A DNA stretch of 64,000 nt from Lysinibacillus sphaericus (GTDB taxonomy: Bacteria; Bacillota; Bacilli; Bacillales_A; Planococcaceae): NCBI RefSeq assembly GCF_001629735.1, contig NZ_CP015224.1, forward strand, positions 4,154,001 through 4,218,000. Direction: 5' to 3'. This document shows positions 17,492 through 25,086 of this stretch, in pieces. Position numbers and translations under genes: made by a program. Numbering within the stretch: the stretch's first letter is position 1; every line of letters starts with the position of its first letter. The notes beneath the pieces were generated by a model. That model did not search any database and was not told where the DNA came from. It saw only the letters and a list, made by a program, of their open reading frames with translations.

Positions 17492-18601
17492 ATGTCAAAA
17501 GCTATAACATTAGAAGAAACAATGTATCAATGGTTCGAGCATTTTCACAATTATCCAGAAGTGAGCTGGAAGGAGTTCGAGACAACAAAAAAATTAGCGT
17601 CAATATTAGAAGAATTAAATGTTTCTTATCGTCTGCTGGGGGATGTCCCGGGATTAATTGCAGAAATTGGAGCAGGTGAAGAAGTTGTTGCGGTGCGTGC
17701 TGATATTGATGCTTTGTGGCAAGAAGTGGATGGGGAATGGCAGGCGAATCATTCTTGTGGTCATGATGCTAATATGACCATGGTGCTTGGGGCATTATTA
17801 CTACTTAAAGATCAATCATTGCAACATCGTGTCCGTTTTATTTTCCAGCCTGCCGAGGAATTAGGGAATGGTGCATGTGCTGCTTTTGATCGAGGAGCGG
17901 TTGATGGGGTATCACATTTATTTGGTGTACATTTAAGACCTATTGAAGAACTACCTCTCGGTAAAGTTTCACCAGCTATTCATCATGGTGCTGCCTATTT
18001 TCTAGAAGGGGCTATTCAGGGGATTGATGCACATGGGGCGAGACCACATCAAGGTAAAAATGCCATTGATGTCATTATGGCTGTCCAACAAATGTTAAAC
18101 AGTATTCATCTATCGCCTTTTGAGCCACATTCTGCAAAGTTAACAAAAATTATTGCTGATGGAGGTAGTACAAATATCATTCCAGGAAATGCTAGTTTCT
18201 CGATGGACATTCGAGCACAGCATAATCACCAACTTGAATTACTTCGTAGCAAAATTGAGTCTGGTTTAAAAGCAATTCAGCAGCAGTTTGAAATAGATAT
18301 GGATTGGAAGTGGGTTGATTTCACACCAGGTGCGGAAGTTTCAGCAATTGCTGCAAAAATGGCGAAAGAGGCAATTGTTGAAACATTGGGCGAACAATAT
18401 TTAGCAGATGAAATAACGACCCCAGGTAGTGACGATTTCCATTTTTATACGGTAAAGAAGCCAGAATTAAAAGCGGCAATGATTGGCATTGGGGCAAACT
18501 TAACACCAGGATTACATCACCCTAAAATGACATTTGATCGTAGTGCCTTAATTGATGCTGCTAAAGTACTTGCTTGCGTATTAGAAAAAAAACCTGAATA
18601 A
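17492..18601 (+). CDS. amhX: M20-family amidohydrolase, AmhX-like (candidate N-succinyl-amino acid hydrolase)
   Basis: This 369-residue cytoplasmic metallohydrolase belongs to the M20 aminoacylase group. The metal-binding motif NHSCGHDAN (about 86-94), the FQPAEELGNGA catalytic Glu segment (about 117-127), and late HH of the metal site (GLHHPKMTFD) are present. The dimerisation-domain insert begins at about residue 170. It resembles B. subtilis AmhX. Its neighbourhood (racemase and GNAT of the N-succinyl type within 6 kb) suggests it removes a succinyl or acyl group from N-acyl-L-amino acids, completing a D-to-L conversion; that is inference. It has its own ribosome site (GAGGTG) and terminator. 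Confidence 0.8.
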   Translation: MSKAITLEETMYQWFEHFHNYPEVSWKEFETTKKLASILEELNVSYRLLGDVPGLIAEIGAGEEVVAVRADIDALWQEVDGEWQANHSCGHDANMTMVLGALLLLKDQSLQHRVRFIFQPAEELGNGACAAFDRGAVDGVSHLFGVHLRPIEELPLGKVSPAIHHGAAYFLEGAIQGIDAHGARPHQGKNAIDVIMAVQQMLNSIHLSPFEPHSAKLTKIIADGGSTNIIPGNASFSMDIRAQHNHQLELLRSKIESGLKAIQQQFEIDMDWKWVDFTPGAEVSAIAAKMAKEAIVETLGEQYLADEITTPGSDDFHFYTVKKPELKAAMIGIGANLTPGLHHPKMTFDRSALIDAAKVLACVLEKKPE

Positions 18602-18615
18602 AAAAATATTTTTTT

Positions 18616-18658
18616 AGCTATGTGAAAAATGCAATGATTTTTTCATATAGCTTTTTTT
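18616..18658 (+). terminator. Terminator of the amidohydrolase gene
   Basis: Arms AGCTATGTGAAAAA/TTTTTTCATATAGCT are followed by TTTTTT. Confidence 0.85.
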
Positions 18659-18720
18659 GCATGGGAATTCCCTGAAATGCATGGATATTCAAGGGTTTTT
18701 CGAGGCTTCTTATTGCTACT

Positions 18721-18734
18721 TGAAAGCGTTTTAT
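18721..18734 (+). promoter_or_regulatory. cre-like catabolite-control site upstream of nhaC
   Basis: TGAAAGCGTTTTAT matches the cre consensus TGWAARCGYTWNCW at 13 of 14 positions. It lies about 150 bp before the nhaC start, upstream of a TTGACT (18781-18786), so CcpA control of the antiporter gene is plausible. Confidence 0.5.
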
Positions 18735-18882
18735 TGCCCTAAAACAAAGAGATTTGCTAGAGAGGCATAATTTTTTTGCGTTGACTTTTAATTTTTTGAA
18801 TATTAAGCTAAAAAACGTAAAAAATTATTTGCGTCTTTGAAAAACCGAAAAGGGATTTGGTGCAAAAAAAGGGGATGGAAGA

Positions 18883-20331
18883 ATGAAAAAGGATATTAAT
18901 GCGGGCTGGGCACTACTAACTTTTGCAGTTATGATCATTACTATGTTGATTACAGTAGTTGTTTTAGAGCAAAGTCCTCACGTACCTCTTCTTGTTGGCA
19001 CAACTGTAGCAGCAATTGTTGCCAAAATGCATGGATACAAATGGTCTGAAATTGAAGAAATGATGTATAAGGGGATACGTTTGGCATTACCTGCCATTGT
19101 CATTATTATTTTAGTAGGTTTGACAATTGGAGCATGGATTGGCGGCGGAGTCGTAGCAACGATGATTTTCTATGGCTTAAAATTAATATCTCCAGCGTGG
19201 TTTTTAGTAACGATTATGCTGTTATGTTCAATCGTGTCACTAGCTATTGGTAGTTCGTGGTCGACAATGGCGACAATCGGTGTCGCAGGCATGGGTATTG
19301 GTTTAAGTATGGGTATTCCAGCGGCTATGATCGCCGGGGCAGTTATTTCAGGTTCTTACTTTGGTGATAAAATGTCACCATTATCAGATACAACGAATCT
19401 GGCAGCTGGTTTAACAGGTACTAATTTATTTGAACATATTAAGCATATGCTTTATACAACGATTCCAGCGTTAATTATTTCACTGGTTGTTTTCGGATTT
19501 TTGGGTAGAAAATTTGCAGATGTTTCGATGAAATCGGAAGAAATCTTAACAACGTTAAAAGTAATGGATGAAAGCTTTGTTATCTCTCCTTTACTCTTAC
19601 TTGTACCAGTGGGTGTTATTGTTTTAGTAGCTAAAAAAGTTCCAGCAATTCCAGCTTTAATTATTGGGATTGTTTCCGGCTTCTTACTACAGATTTTTGT
19701 ACAGGGTGGTTCAGCTGCAAGTGCTGTACAAGCATTACAAGCTGGATTTGAAATCTCGACAGGTAATCACATGGTAGATGAATTATTTAACCGTGGTGGT
19801 TTAGATTCTATGATGAATACGGTTTCAATGACCATTGTAGCGATGACATTCGGTGGGATTCTAGAGTATTCAGGCATGTTGAAAGCTCTGATGAATGTAA
19901 TTGTGAAGTTTGCTAAATCTACAGGTAGTCTTATTGCTTCGACAATTGCAGCGTGTGTCACAACGAATGCAACGTGCTCAGAGCAATACATTTCAATTGT
20001 AGTCCCTTCACGTATGTTTGCAGGTGTCTATCAGCAACGAGGCCTACATTCTAAAAATCTATCTCGTGCTTTAGAAGATGGGGGAACATTAACATCTGTT
20101 TTCTTCCCATGGAATACTTGTGGTGTGTTTATTTTAGCGACATTGGGTGTAGGCGCTATGGAGTATGCACCATATGCTATTCTTAATTTCATGGTACCTA
20201 TTATTTCCATTATTTATGGATACATTGGATTTGCTATTGTTAAATTAACACCAGAAGAAATAGCAGAAGCAGAGAAACGTAAAAAGGAACAAGAGATGGA
20301 AAACACTGATAATATGGTAATGGTTGATTAA
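18883..20331 (+). CDS. nhaC: NhaC-family sodium/proton (or amino-acid) antiporter
   Basis: This 482-residue membrane protein has about 12 helices and the NhaC family signature GSYFGDKMSPLSDTTNLA (about 160-180), repeated in degenerate form in the second half (TNATCSEQYISIVVPSRMF, DGGTLTSVFFPWNTCG). NhaC members exchange Na+ for H+, but the family also contains malate/lactate and basic amino-acid exchangers. Located between an amidohydrolase and an N-succinylamino acid racemase, transport of an amino acid or its acyl derivative is a real alternative to pH/sodium balance. A cre-like site lies upstream. Confidence 0.85.
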   Translation: MKKDINAGWALLTFAVMIITMLITVVVLEQSPHVPLLVGTTVAAIVAKMHGYKWSEIEEMMYKGIRLALPAIVIIILVGLTIGAWIGGGVVATMIFYGLKLISPAWFLVTIMLLCSIVSLAIGSSWSTMATIGVAGMGIGLSMGIPAAMIAGAVISGSYFGDKMSPLSDTTNLAAGLTGTNLFEHIKHMLYTTIPALIISLVVFGFLGRKFADVSMKSEEILTTLKVMDESFVISPLLLLVPVGVIVLVAKKVPAIPALIIGIVSGFLLQIFVQGGSAASAVQALQAGFEISTGNHMVDELFNRGGLDSMMNTVSMTIVAMTFGGILEYSGMLKALMNVIVKFAKSTGSLIASTIAACVTTNATCSEQYISIVVPSRMFAGVYQQRGLHSKNLSRALEDGGTLTSVFFPWNTCGVFILATLGVGAMEYAPYAILNFMVPIISIIYGYIGFAIVKLTPEEIAEAEKRKKEQEMENTDNMVMVD

Positions 20332-20387
20332 TCATAAGAATTCTCGTAGATGCTCAGCATTTACGAGAATTCCTTTTATATAGTTGG

Positions 20388-21629
20388 TTAATAGGTGGCG
20401 AAATTTAATTCATAAATGGTGCGAGGTCTACCTTGTTGATGTGTCATTTCTTCGCCAACGACCTTTGCATAACCTTGATCTACTAATTTTTTAATAATAC
20501 GCTCAGTTGTACGTCTAGTAACCTGTAGATATTCTGAAAGATTCTGCGATGTAAATTGTGCAGATTGCCTTTCATGACTAAAATTGATGATTTTAGAGAT
20601 ATTTAATGGACTTAAGTTTGTCAGTTTGGCCATTTGTAATACATAAGGATCATCTGTTTTTAAAGATAATTTACCTTCTGATTTTGGAAAGGGACCCAAT
20701 AGATTTTTATGTTCATCTAGTATATAAATTTCAAACGGTTTTGAAAATGTTAAGGCATGCTGGGCATTTTGGGTGGCTTCTAAAATAGAGTGTCCATACC
20801 CGAAGGCTAGTTTAAATGGTATTTCTATTTGTTTAATTAGCTCTTCTAAAGCTTCCTTTTCGAGTGCATTTTGTAAATGTCCAGCAGTTGTATAGAGCTC
20901 AAAGGTATGCGATGAAATTTGTTTATACGTTGAAAAGGTAGCCTTCGCAATTTGATTTAAAATAGCTGAATCGATGAAAGAATCAGTAGGAGTCTCAAAA
21001 AATCCAACTACGGCCTTAAATGATTCGGATTTTGTTAACAGCGATTTGGTTTTGGTTTCTTTGAGACATTGAATAATCGAATTCGTGGCATCTATCATGC
21101 GCATGGCAGGTATTTTCTGTGCTTGTAATGTATCAAAAACACTGTGGATACTTGTAATTACGAAATCTATAGTTTTGGTATTCCACAACGCAATGTGACG
21201 CTTTAATATATGTTCTGTTGGTTCTGTAATAGAAATATGTTGAATATGTGGCTTCGGACCCATATATTCAATTCCTGCTAGAACATTATCTACAAATGCT
21301 GGATTCATTACATCAATCGAAATTCTATTGATTGGTACAGCATGTTTAGCTACTAGTGATAATAGAGTTGTAGAGATAGTTGTTTCATCTTGTTTAATGT
21401 AATTCCAAGGTATTGGTAGTTCCGAGAGGAGAGATTGAGCATGTAAAAAGGGTAATGTTCCTCCGAATAAAAGAGCATCACAGGGTTTAATTTGCTTCAT
21501 TAAAGCTGGCGCCTCAGAGGGGTGACTGTAAAGATAAAATTCTAATTGAATATTGTCTATATTTTGTGCGATACTAATAATACGCTTCATAAATGCTTGA
21601 GAACAAATAATCGCTATTTTCGTAGACAT
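20388..21629 (-). CDS. Winged-helix transcriptional regulator with a large N-terminal sensor region
   Basis: This 413-residue protein ends with a winged helix-turn-helix (about residues 335-410; LSEYLQVTRRTTERIIKKLVDQGYAKVVG). The N-terminal 130 residues resemble a Rossmann-like sensor. A central segment around residues 270-295 (FGYGHSILEATQNAQHAL) recalls the nucleotide-cyclase-like GGDN/GGDEF fold, but lacks a catalytic signature. It is transcribed divergently from the racemase gene with only 80 bp between them, so it probably controls that gene. The likely operator is the tandem repeat at 21662-21683. I do not know the family name. ATG 21629 is chosen over 21635 for spacing to AAAGGA. Confidence 0.7.
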   Translation of the reverse strand: MSTKIAIICSQAFMKRIISIAQNIDNIQLEFYLYSHPSEAPALMKQIKPCDALLFGGTLPFLHAQSLLSELPIPWNYIKQDETTISTTLLSLVAKHAVPINRISIDVMNPAFVDNVLAGIEYMGPKPHIQHISITEPTEHILKRHIALWNTKTIDFVITSIHSVFDTLQAQKIPAMRMIDATNSIIQCLKETKTKSLLTKSESFKAVVGFFETPTDSFIDSAILNQIAKATFSTYKQISSHTFELYTTAGHLQNALEKEALEELIKQIEIPFKLAFGYGHSILEATQNAQHALTFSKPFEIYILDEHKNLLGPFPKSEGKLSLKTDDPYVLQMAKLTNLSPLNISKIINFSHERQSAQFTSQNLSEYLQVTRRTTERIIKKLVDQGYAKVVGEEMTHQQGRPRTIYELNFATY

Positions 21630-21661
21630 GGGCATCGTTCCTTTTCTATTTTTTTAAATAT

Positions 21662-21683
21662 TTAGCGACGTATTAGCGACATA
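21662..21683. promoter_or_regulatory. Tandem 11-bp direct repeat, probable operator
   Basis: Two back-to-back copies TTAGCGACGTA and TTAGCGACATA (10 of 11 identical) sit between the divergent regulator and racemase genes, partly over the region expected to hold the racemase promoter (TATATA at 21681-21686). An 11-bp period places both copies on the same DNA face, as for a dimeric or cooperative regulator. Confidence 0.65.
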
Positions 21684-21709
21684 TATAACAACGAAGGAGA
21701 CTGATTATT

Positions 21710-22822
21710 ATGAAAATCCAACAAGTAGAAATTTATGCTATACATTTACCGCTAATTGATCCGTTTATCATTAGTTATGCTACATATGATACAATGCCTT
21801 CTATTATTTTAAAAGTAACAACTGATACTGGTATTGTGGGGTATGGAGAAGCGGTTCCTGATGAACATGTTACAGGTGAAACTTGGGAAAGCACATATGC
21901 TGTGCTTCAACATCATCTTGCACCTGCTGTTATTGGTGAAGATCCGTTGGCCTTTGAAAAATTGCACGATAAAATGAATAAGGTTGTGAAAGATGTTCCG
22001 GCAGCAAAAGCAGCTATTGATATTGCTTGCTTTGATATAGCTGGAAAAGCATTGGGGGTTCCTGTGTATCAGCTTTTAGGTGGGCGTTATCATGAAAAAT
22101 TCCCTATCACACATGTGTTAAGTATTGGAACGCCCGAGGCAATGGCTGAAGAGGCTGCTAAGCGTGTAGAAATGGGGTACCGTTCATTTAAAATGAAGGT
22201 AGGTACAGAGGTAACCCGTGATGTTGCTCGTATTAAAGCAGTAAGAAAGCAAGTGGGTGAAGATATCGCCATCCGAGTAGATGTCAACCAAGGGTGGGGA
22301 AATGCTGCAACTACTTTACAGGGCTTACGTGCGATGAAGGAATTAAATATTGATTGGTTAGAGCAACCTGTTGATAGTGAAGATATCGATGGAATGGTAG
22401 AGATTAAGTCGAAATCTGATGTGCCTCTAATGATCGATGAGGGAATTCGTGGAGTACGTGAGATGCGTGAAATCATCGCCAAGCGTGCTGCAGATAAAGT
22501 AAATATAAAATTAATGAAATGTGGCGGCATCTATCCAGCCATGAAACTAGCAGTTATGGCAGAAATGGCAGGTATAGAATGTCAAGTTGGTTCCATGGTT
22601 GAATCCTCAGTTGGCTCTGCAGCAGGTTTCCATGTAGCATTTTCTAAGAAAATTATGACAAGTGTTGAATTGACAGGACCATTGAAGTTCTCGAAAGACG
22701 TGGGTAATCTTCGTTATGATGTTCCTTTTATCTGTTTAAATGAACAACCGGGGCTGGGTATTGACGTAGATGAAGCTGTTATGAAGGAATTATGCAAGTT
22801 TTCAACTGTTGTCACAGCCTAA
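21710..22822 (+). CDS. Enolase-superfamily N-succinylamino acid racemase (Arg/Lys type)
   Basis: This 370-residue muconate-lactonizing-type enzyme has the catalytic KMK pair (K161, K163), metal ligands D191, E218 and D243, and second catalytic K267. It lacks the DxD motif that dipeptide epimerases use to hold the substrate amino group (the sequence there is SVELTGPL), so it is unlikely to be an Ala-Glu epimerase. The whole sequence closely follows, as I recall it, the B. cereus N-succinyl-Arg/Lys racemase. Expected reaction: interconversion of N-succinyl-D- and L-amino acids. The adjacent GNAT gene starts 11 bp after its stop, with its ribosome site overlapping the stop codon. Confidence 0.8.
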   Translation: MKIQQVEIYAIHLPLIDPFIISYATYDTMPSIILKVTTDTGIVGYGEAVPDEHVTGETWESTYAVLQHHLAPAVIGEDPLAFEKLHDKMNKVVKDVPAAKAAIDIACFDIAGKALGVPVYQLLGGRYHEKFPITHVLSIGTPEAMAEEAAKRVEMGYRSFKMKVGTEVTRDVARIKAVRKQVGEDIAIRVDVNQGWGNAATTLQGLRAMKELNIDWLEQPVDSEDIDGMVEIKSKSDVPLMIDEGIRGVREMREIIAKRAADKVNIKLMKCGGIYPAMKLAVMAEMAGIECQVGSMVESSVGSAAGFHVAFSKKIMTSVELTGPLKFSKDVGNLRYDVPFICLNEQPGLGIDVDEAVMKELCKFSTVVTA

Positions 22823-22833
22823 GGAGGCGAAAT

Positions 22834-23514
22834 ATGGAAAAAATATATGAAGGTATGCTAGGGGAGACTCCATTCTTTGTCACAGAGTTAACAACTCAAC
22901 ATTTACAACAAATCGAGGACTTGCAGGTGGAGGTTTATGAAGCTTTAGCTGACAAGAGCATCTTGCAGCCTTTGAGCACCGAGGAATTCGAATATATTTT
23001 AAATGGTCAAGGTATGATGATAGGTGCTTACACAGGAGAGAAATTGATTGCCTTCCGTGCCCTATTAAATCCTCCTATTGATGAGGAGCATCTTGGGTAT
23101 GATTGTGGAATTCCTGAAAACGAATTTAATCGAGTTTTATATCAGGAGATTTCCAATGTGTCACCAAAATACCGTGGCTATGGTCTACAAAAAACATTAG
23201 CAACAGTAGTGATGAGTAACATCGATGTGGAAAAATACGATTACGTTTGTTCAACGGTTAAGCCATTTAATATTCCGAGCTTAAAGGATAAGTTCTCTCA
23301 AGACCTCGTTATTAAAGGATTAAAAATTAAATATGTAGATAAACTACGCTATATATTCTATAAGGATTTACGTCAAGAGCTCCCTTTATTGACAGAACAA
23401 CAAGTAATTAACATGGGAGATACAACGGCTCAACAGCAGCTTTTAAAGCAGGGCTTTATTGGTACGTCTATGTATGAGGAAAATAATGATTGGTTTGTAG
23501 TATACGAAAAATAA
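22834..23514 (+). CDS. GNAT-family transferase, candidate succinyl-CoA:D-amino acid N-succinyltransferase
   Basis: This 226-residue protein has the GNAT acyl-CoA loop SPKYRGYGLQKTL (about residues 110-122) followed by the FNIPSLKDKF motif of the C-terminal half. In Geobacillus-type D-to-L pathways, the N-succinylamino acid racemase is encoded beside a GNAT enzyme that succinylates D-amino acids, and this gene sits exactly there. Ribosome site AAGGAGG overlaps the racemase stop codon, which indicates one operon. The acyl donor and amino-acid specificity are inferred from context only. Confidence 0.75.
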   Translation: MEKIYEGMLGETPFFVTELTTQHLQQIEDLQVEVYEALADKSILQPLSTEEFEYILNGQGMMIGAYTGEKLIAFRALLNPPIDEEHLGYDCGIPENEFNRVLYQEISNVSPKYRGYGLQKTLATVVMSNIDVEKYDYVCSTVKPFNIPSLKDKFSQDLVIKGLKIKYVDKLRYIFYKDLRQELPLLTEQQVINMGDTTAQQQLLKQGFIGTSMYEENNDWFVVYEK

Positions 23515-23517
23515 CAT

Positions 23518-23563
23518 AAAAAGCCTTATCTTTCACATGTATTGGTGGAAGGTAAGGCTTTTT
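23518..23563. terminator. Bidirectional terminator between convergent genes
   Basis: A long stem (AAAAGCCTTATCTT with AAGGTAAGGCTTTT and inner CAC/GTG pairs) is flanked by A and T runs, serving the racemase-GNAT operon and the FhuF-like gene. Confidence 0.85.
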
Positions 23564-23573
23564 CGTCGTGCTA

Positions 23574-24284
23574 TTATTTCTTCATTGGACAAAATCCGCA
23601 TGCCATTAATCCCGGTATATCTTTCGAAAAACAACAAGATTTACGGACAGGAACATTTACTAAATTTGTTGGACTTAGACCACCTGTATATTGTGCCCAC
23701 CAAGATTTATTGGAGAAGTGCGCCCATGTTTTAGGGTCCTCCAATATCTCTATATCCTCCATAGCTTGATCAGCTAAGCCGGGATTTGAAAGTAAAATAT
23801 GATAATGCCATAGTAAATAGCCAAAGAAATTTTCCCATATAGTAAGAGGGGAGATTGAAGTCACTTTTCGAAGTTGTTGTACAATCACATGACCGTCGTA
23901 TAGGATTTTCTCAATGACCGTCTGACGTTCATCCTCTTCAACATAGCGCCAATCATTTGGATTAACAAACATAGCGACTGTAAAGCTGTTGAATTCCTTG
24001 GCAGCATCGAAGCGTAATTCAATTGGCTTGCCATCCCACACCTCGTCATAAGCGGCGAGCATATAAAGCTGCATAGCAAAAAACATCCCATAGCGACGTG
24101 CGAAGTGAGAAATTGCGGCAGTCTCCGTAGCGGCGTCTGTGATACCCATCATGAGATTTAAAAAATCGGGATGGTAAAAGTCTTTATGTATATCAGCTAA
24201 AGTAAATAACGTTCGTTTTGGTTCTGTTGTATAAATACTATAGGAATTAAATTGTTGAACTTGATCCATCGTTAAAGCTGGCAT
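23574..24284 (-). CDS. FhuF-like siderophore-iron reductase (IucA/IucC C-terminal type)
   Basis: This 236-residue protein ends with CCFSKDIPGLMACGFC, a CC-x10-C-x2-C cluster that matches the unusual [2Fe-2S] site of FhuF-type ferric-siderophore reductases. The preceding all-helical region (with YHILLSNPG) resembles the IucA/IucC-like C-terminal fold annotated in such proteins. It would release iron from imported siderophores in the cytoplasm. Its promoter (24320-24348) has only half of a Fur box, while a full Fur box lies 0.6 kb away at 24868. The partner transporter is not in the window. Confidence 0.75.
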   Translation of the reverse strand: MPALTMDQVQQFNSYSIYTTEPKRTLFTLADIHKDFYHPDFLNLMMGITDAATETAAISHFARRYGMFFAMQLYMLAAYDEVWDGKPIELRFDAAKEFNSFTVAMFVNPNDWRYVEEDERQTVIEKILYDGHVIVQQLRKVTSISPLTIWENFFGYLLWHYHILLSNPGLADQAMEDIEILEDPKTWAHFSNKSWWAQYTGGLSPTNLVNVPVRKSCCFSKDIPGLMACGFCPMKK

Positions 24285-24319
24285 GATGATCCCCTTTTCT
24301 TAAGAGCTTTCTTAATACA

Positions 24320-24348
24320 ATTATAAAGTAATCATTTTTGCTTCACAA
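24320..24348 (-). promoter_or_regulatory. Promoter of the FhuF-like gene
   Basis: On the minus strand TTGTGA (24343-24348), a 17-base spacer and TATAAT (24320-24325) are seen. The spacer includes AATGATTA, half of a Fur-type box. Confidence 0.55.
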
Positions 24349-24402
24349 ATGGAATGCCATATAGTAAAATACATTAAACATATAAGAAAGGTGGGTTTTA
24401 GA

Positions 24403-24834
24403 ATGTCATTGCCTAATGCGATTCCAAGACCACTGGTACGACTTAATCAATGGACGATTCTATTAAGTGTGTTTGTCACATGGATAACAGGAGCCATATG
24501 GGTTTTAGTCATTCCATTGGTTGCAAATTTAATGGGAGTATTCTGTAACTATAATCCTATTATTCGTTTTGGGAGGTTGTTTCTTAAAAAAGCTCCATCT
24601 ACCTATATACCAGAGGATGCGCAGCAACAAAAATTTAATGCCAGTATAGCTAGCTTTTGTTTATCTGGTGGCTTGTTAGGCTATCTATTAAATTGGCAGG
24701 TAGTAGGTCATATCTTTACGGCAATGGTAGCGGTAGCTTCTTCCGTTGCTATAGCTGGTTTCTGTATAGGCTGTTTTTTATATTTTCAACTGAAGCAATG
24801 GCAGTATCGCCGCTCGTTAAAAAAATCTTTTTAA
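24403..24834 (+). CDS. DUF4395 membrane protein
   Basis: This 143-residue protein begins MSLPNAIPRPLVRLNQW, the DUF4395 N-terminal pattern, has about four membrane helices in two pairs (about 15-50 and 80-130), and carries a FCIGCF motif near the end. DUF4395 proteins occur widely in Bacillales and are sometimes next to thioredoxin-like proteins; their function is unknown. ATG 24403 is preceded by GAAAGGTGGG; an earlier in-frame ATG (24349) has no ribosome site. Confidence 0.85.
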   Translation: MSLPNAIPRPLVRLNQWTILLSVFVTWITGAIWVLVIPLVANLMGVFCNYNPIIRFGRLFLKKAPSTYIPEDAQQQKFNASIASFCLSGGLLGYLLNWQVVGHIFTAMVAVASSVAIAGFCIGCFLYFQLKQWQYRRSLKKSF

Positions 24835-24853
24835 AAAAATTATTAGATTATTG

Positions 24854-24893
24854 TTGACAATTTAATTGATAATGATTATCATTATCGTATAAA
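24854..24893 (+). promoter_or_regulatory. Fur-controlled promoter with near-perfect Fur box
   Basis: GATAATGATTATCATTATC (24868-24886) differs from the classic 19-bp Fur box at one position. It overlaps a promoter that can be read two ways: TTGACA (24854) -17- TATCAT (24877), or TTGATA (24866) -16- TATAAA (24888). In both cases Fur binding would block RNA polymerase. No protein gene of normal size follows before the terminator at 25017-25056. Confidence 0.85.
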
Positions 24894-25056
24894 GATTATT
24901 CCTCCACTACAATACAGTGTAGAGAGGATGAACTTTAGCTACTTTTCTCCAGAAGTTTGCTAGTTCATGATTACGCTCCTAAAACCCCCCTCATTTTTTG
25001 GGAACGTGAAAATCTCAGACGACTCTTTCTATTATAGAATGGAGTCGTCTTTTTTT
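24890..25056 (+). ncRNA. Putative Fur-regulated C-rich small RNA
   Basis: The Fur-box promoter and the terminator define a transcript of about 155-165 nt. It contains a small CTACA/TGTAG hairpin (24905-24922), a longer hairpin (24930-24966) with CTCC in its loop, an open CCCCCCTC stretch (24985-24992), further pyrimidine tracts (TTCCTCC, GCTCC), and a strong terminal hairpin. C-rich single-stranded tracts able to pair with GGAGG ribosome sites are the hallmark of iron-sparing RNAs such as B. subtilis FsrA and S. aureus IsrR. An 11-codon ORF (24928-24963, MNFSYFSPEVC) behind AGAGG could also be translated. Function is inferred from layout, not from a known homologue. Confidence 0.7.
25017..25056 (+). 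terminator. Terminator of the putative small RNA
   Basis: Perfect 9-bp arms AGACGACTC/GAGTCGTCT, extended inward by TTTCTAT/ATAGAA pairing, are followed by TTTTTT. Confidence 0.88.
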
Positions 25057-25086
25057 ATCTTTTATTTTAATACAGCTACGGAGCTG

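Noticed and set aside
21710-22822. Annotation as L-Ala-D/L-Glu (dipeptide) epimerase
   Set aside because: The DxD substrate motif near the end of the barrel is replaced by SVELTGPL, and the neighbouring GNAT gene fits the N-succinyl racemase pathway better.
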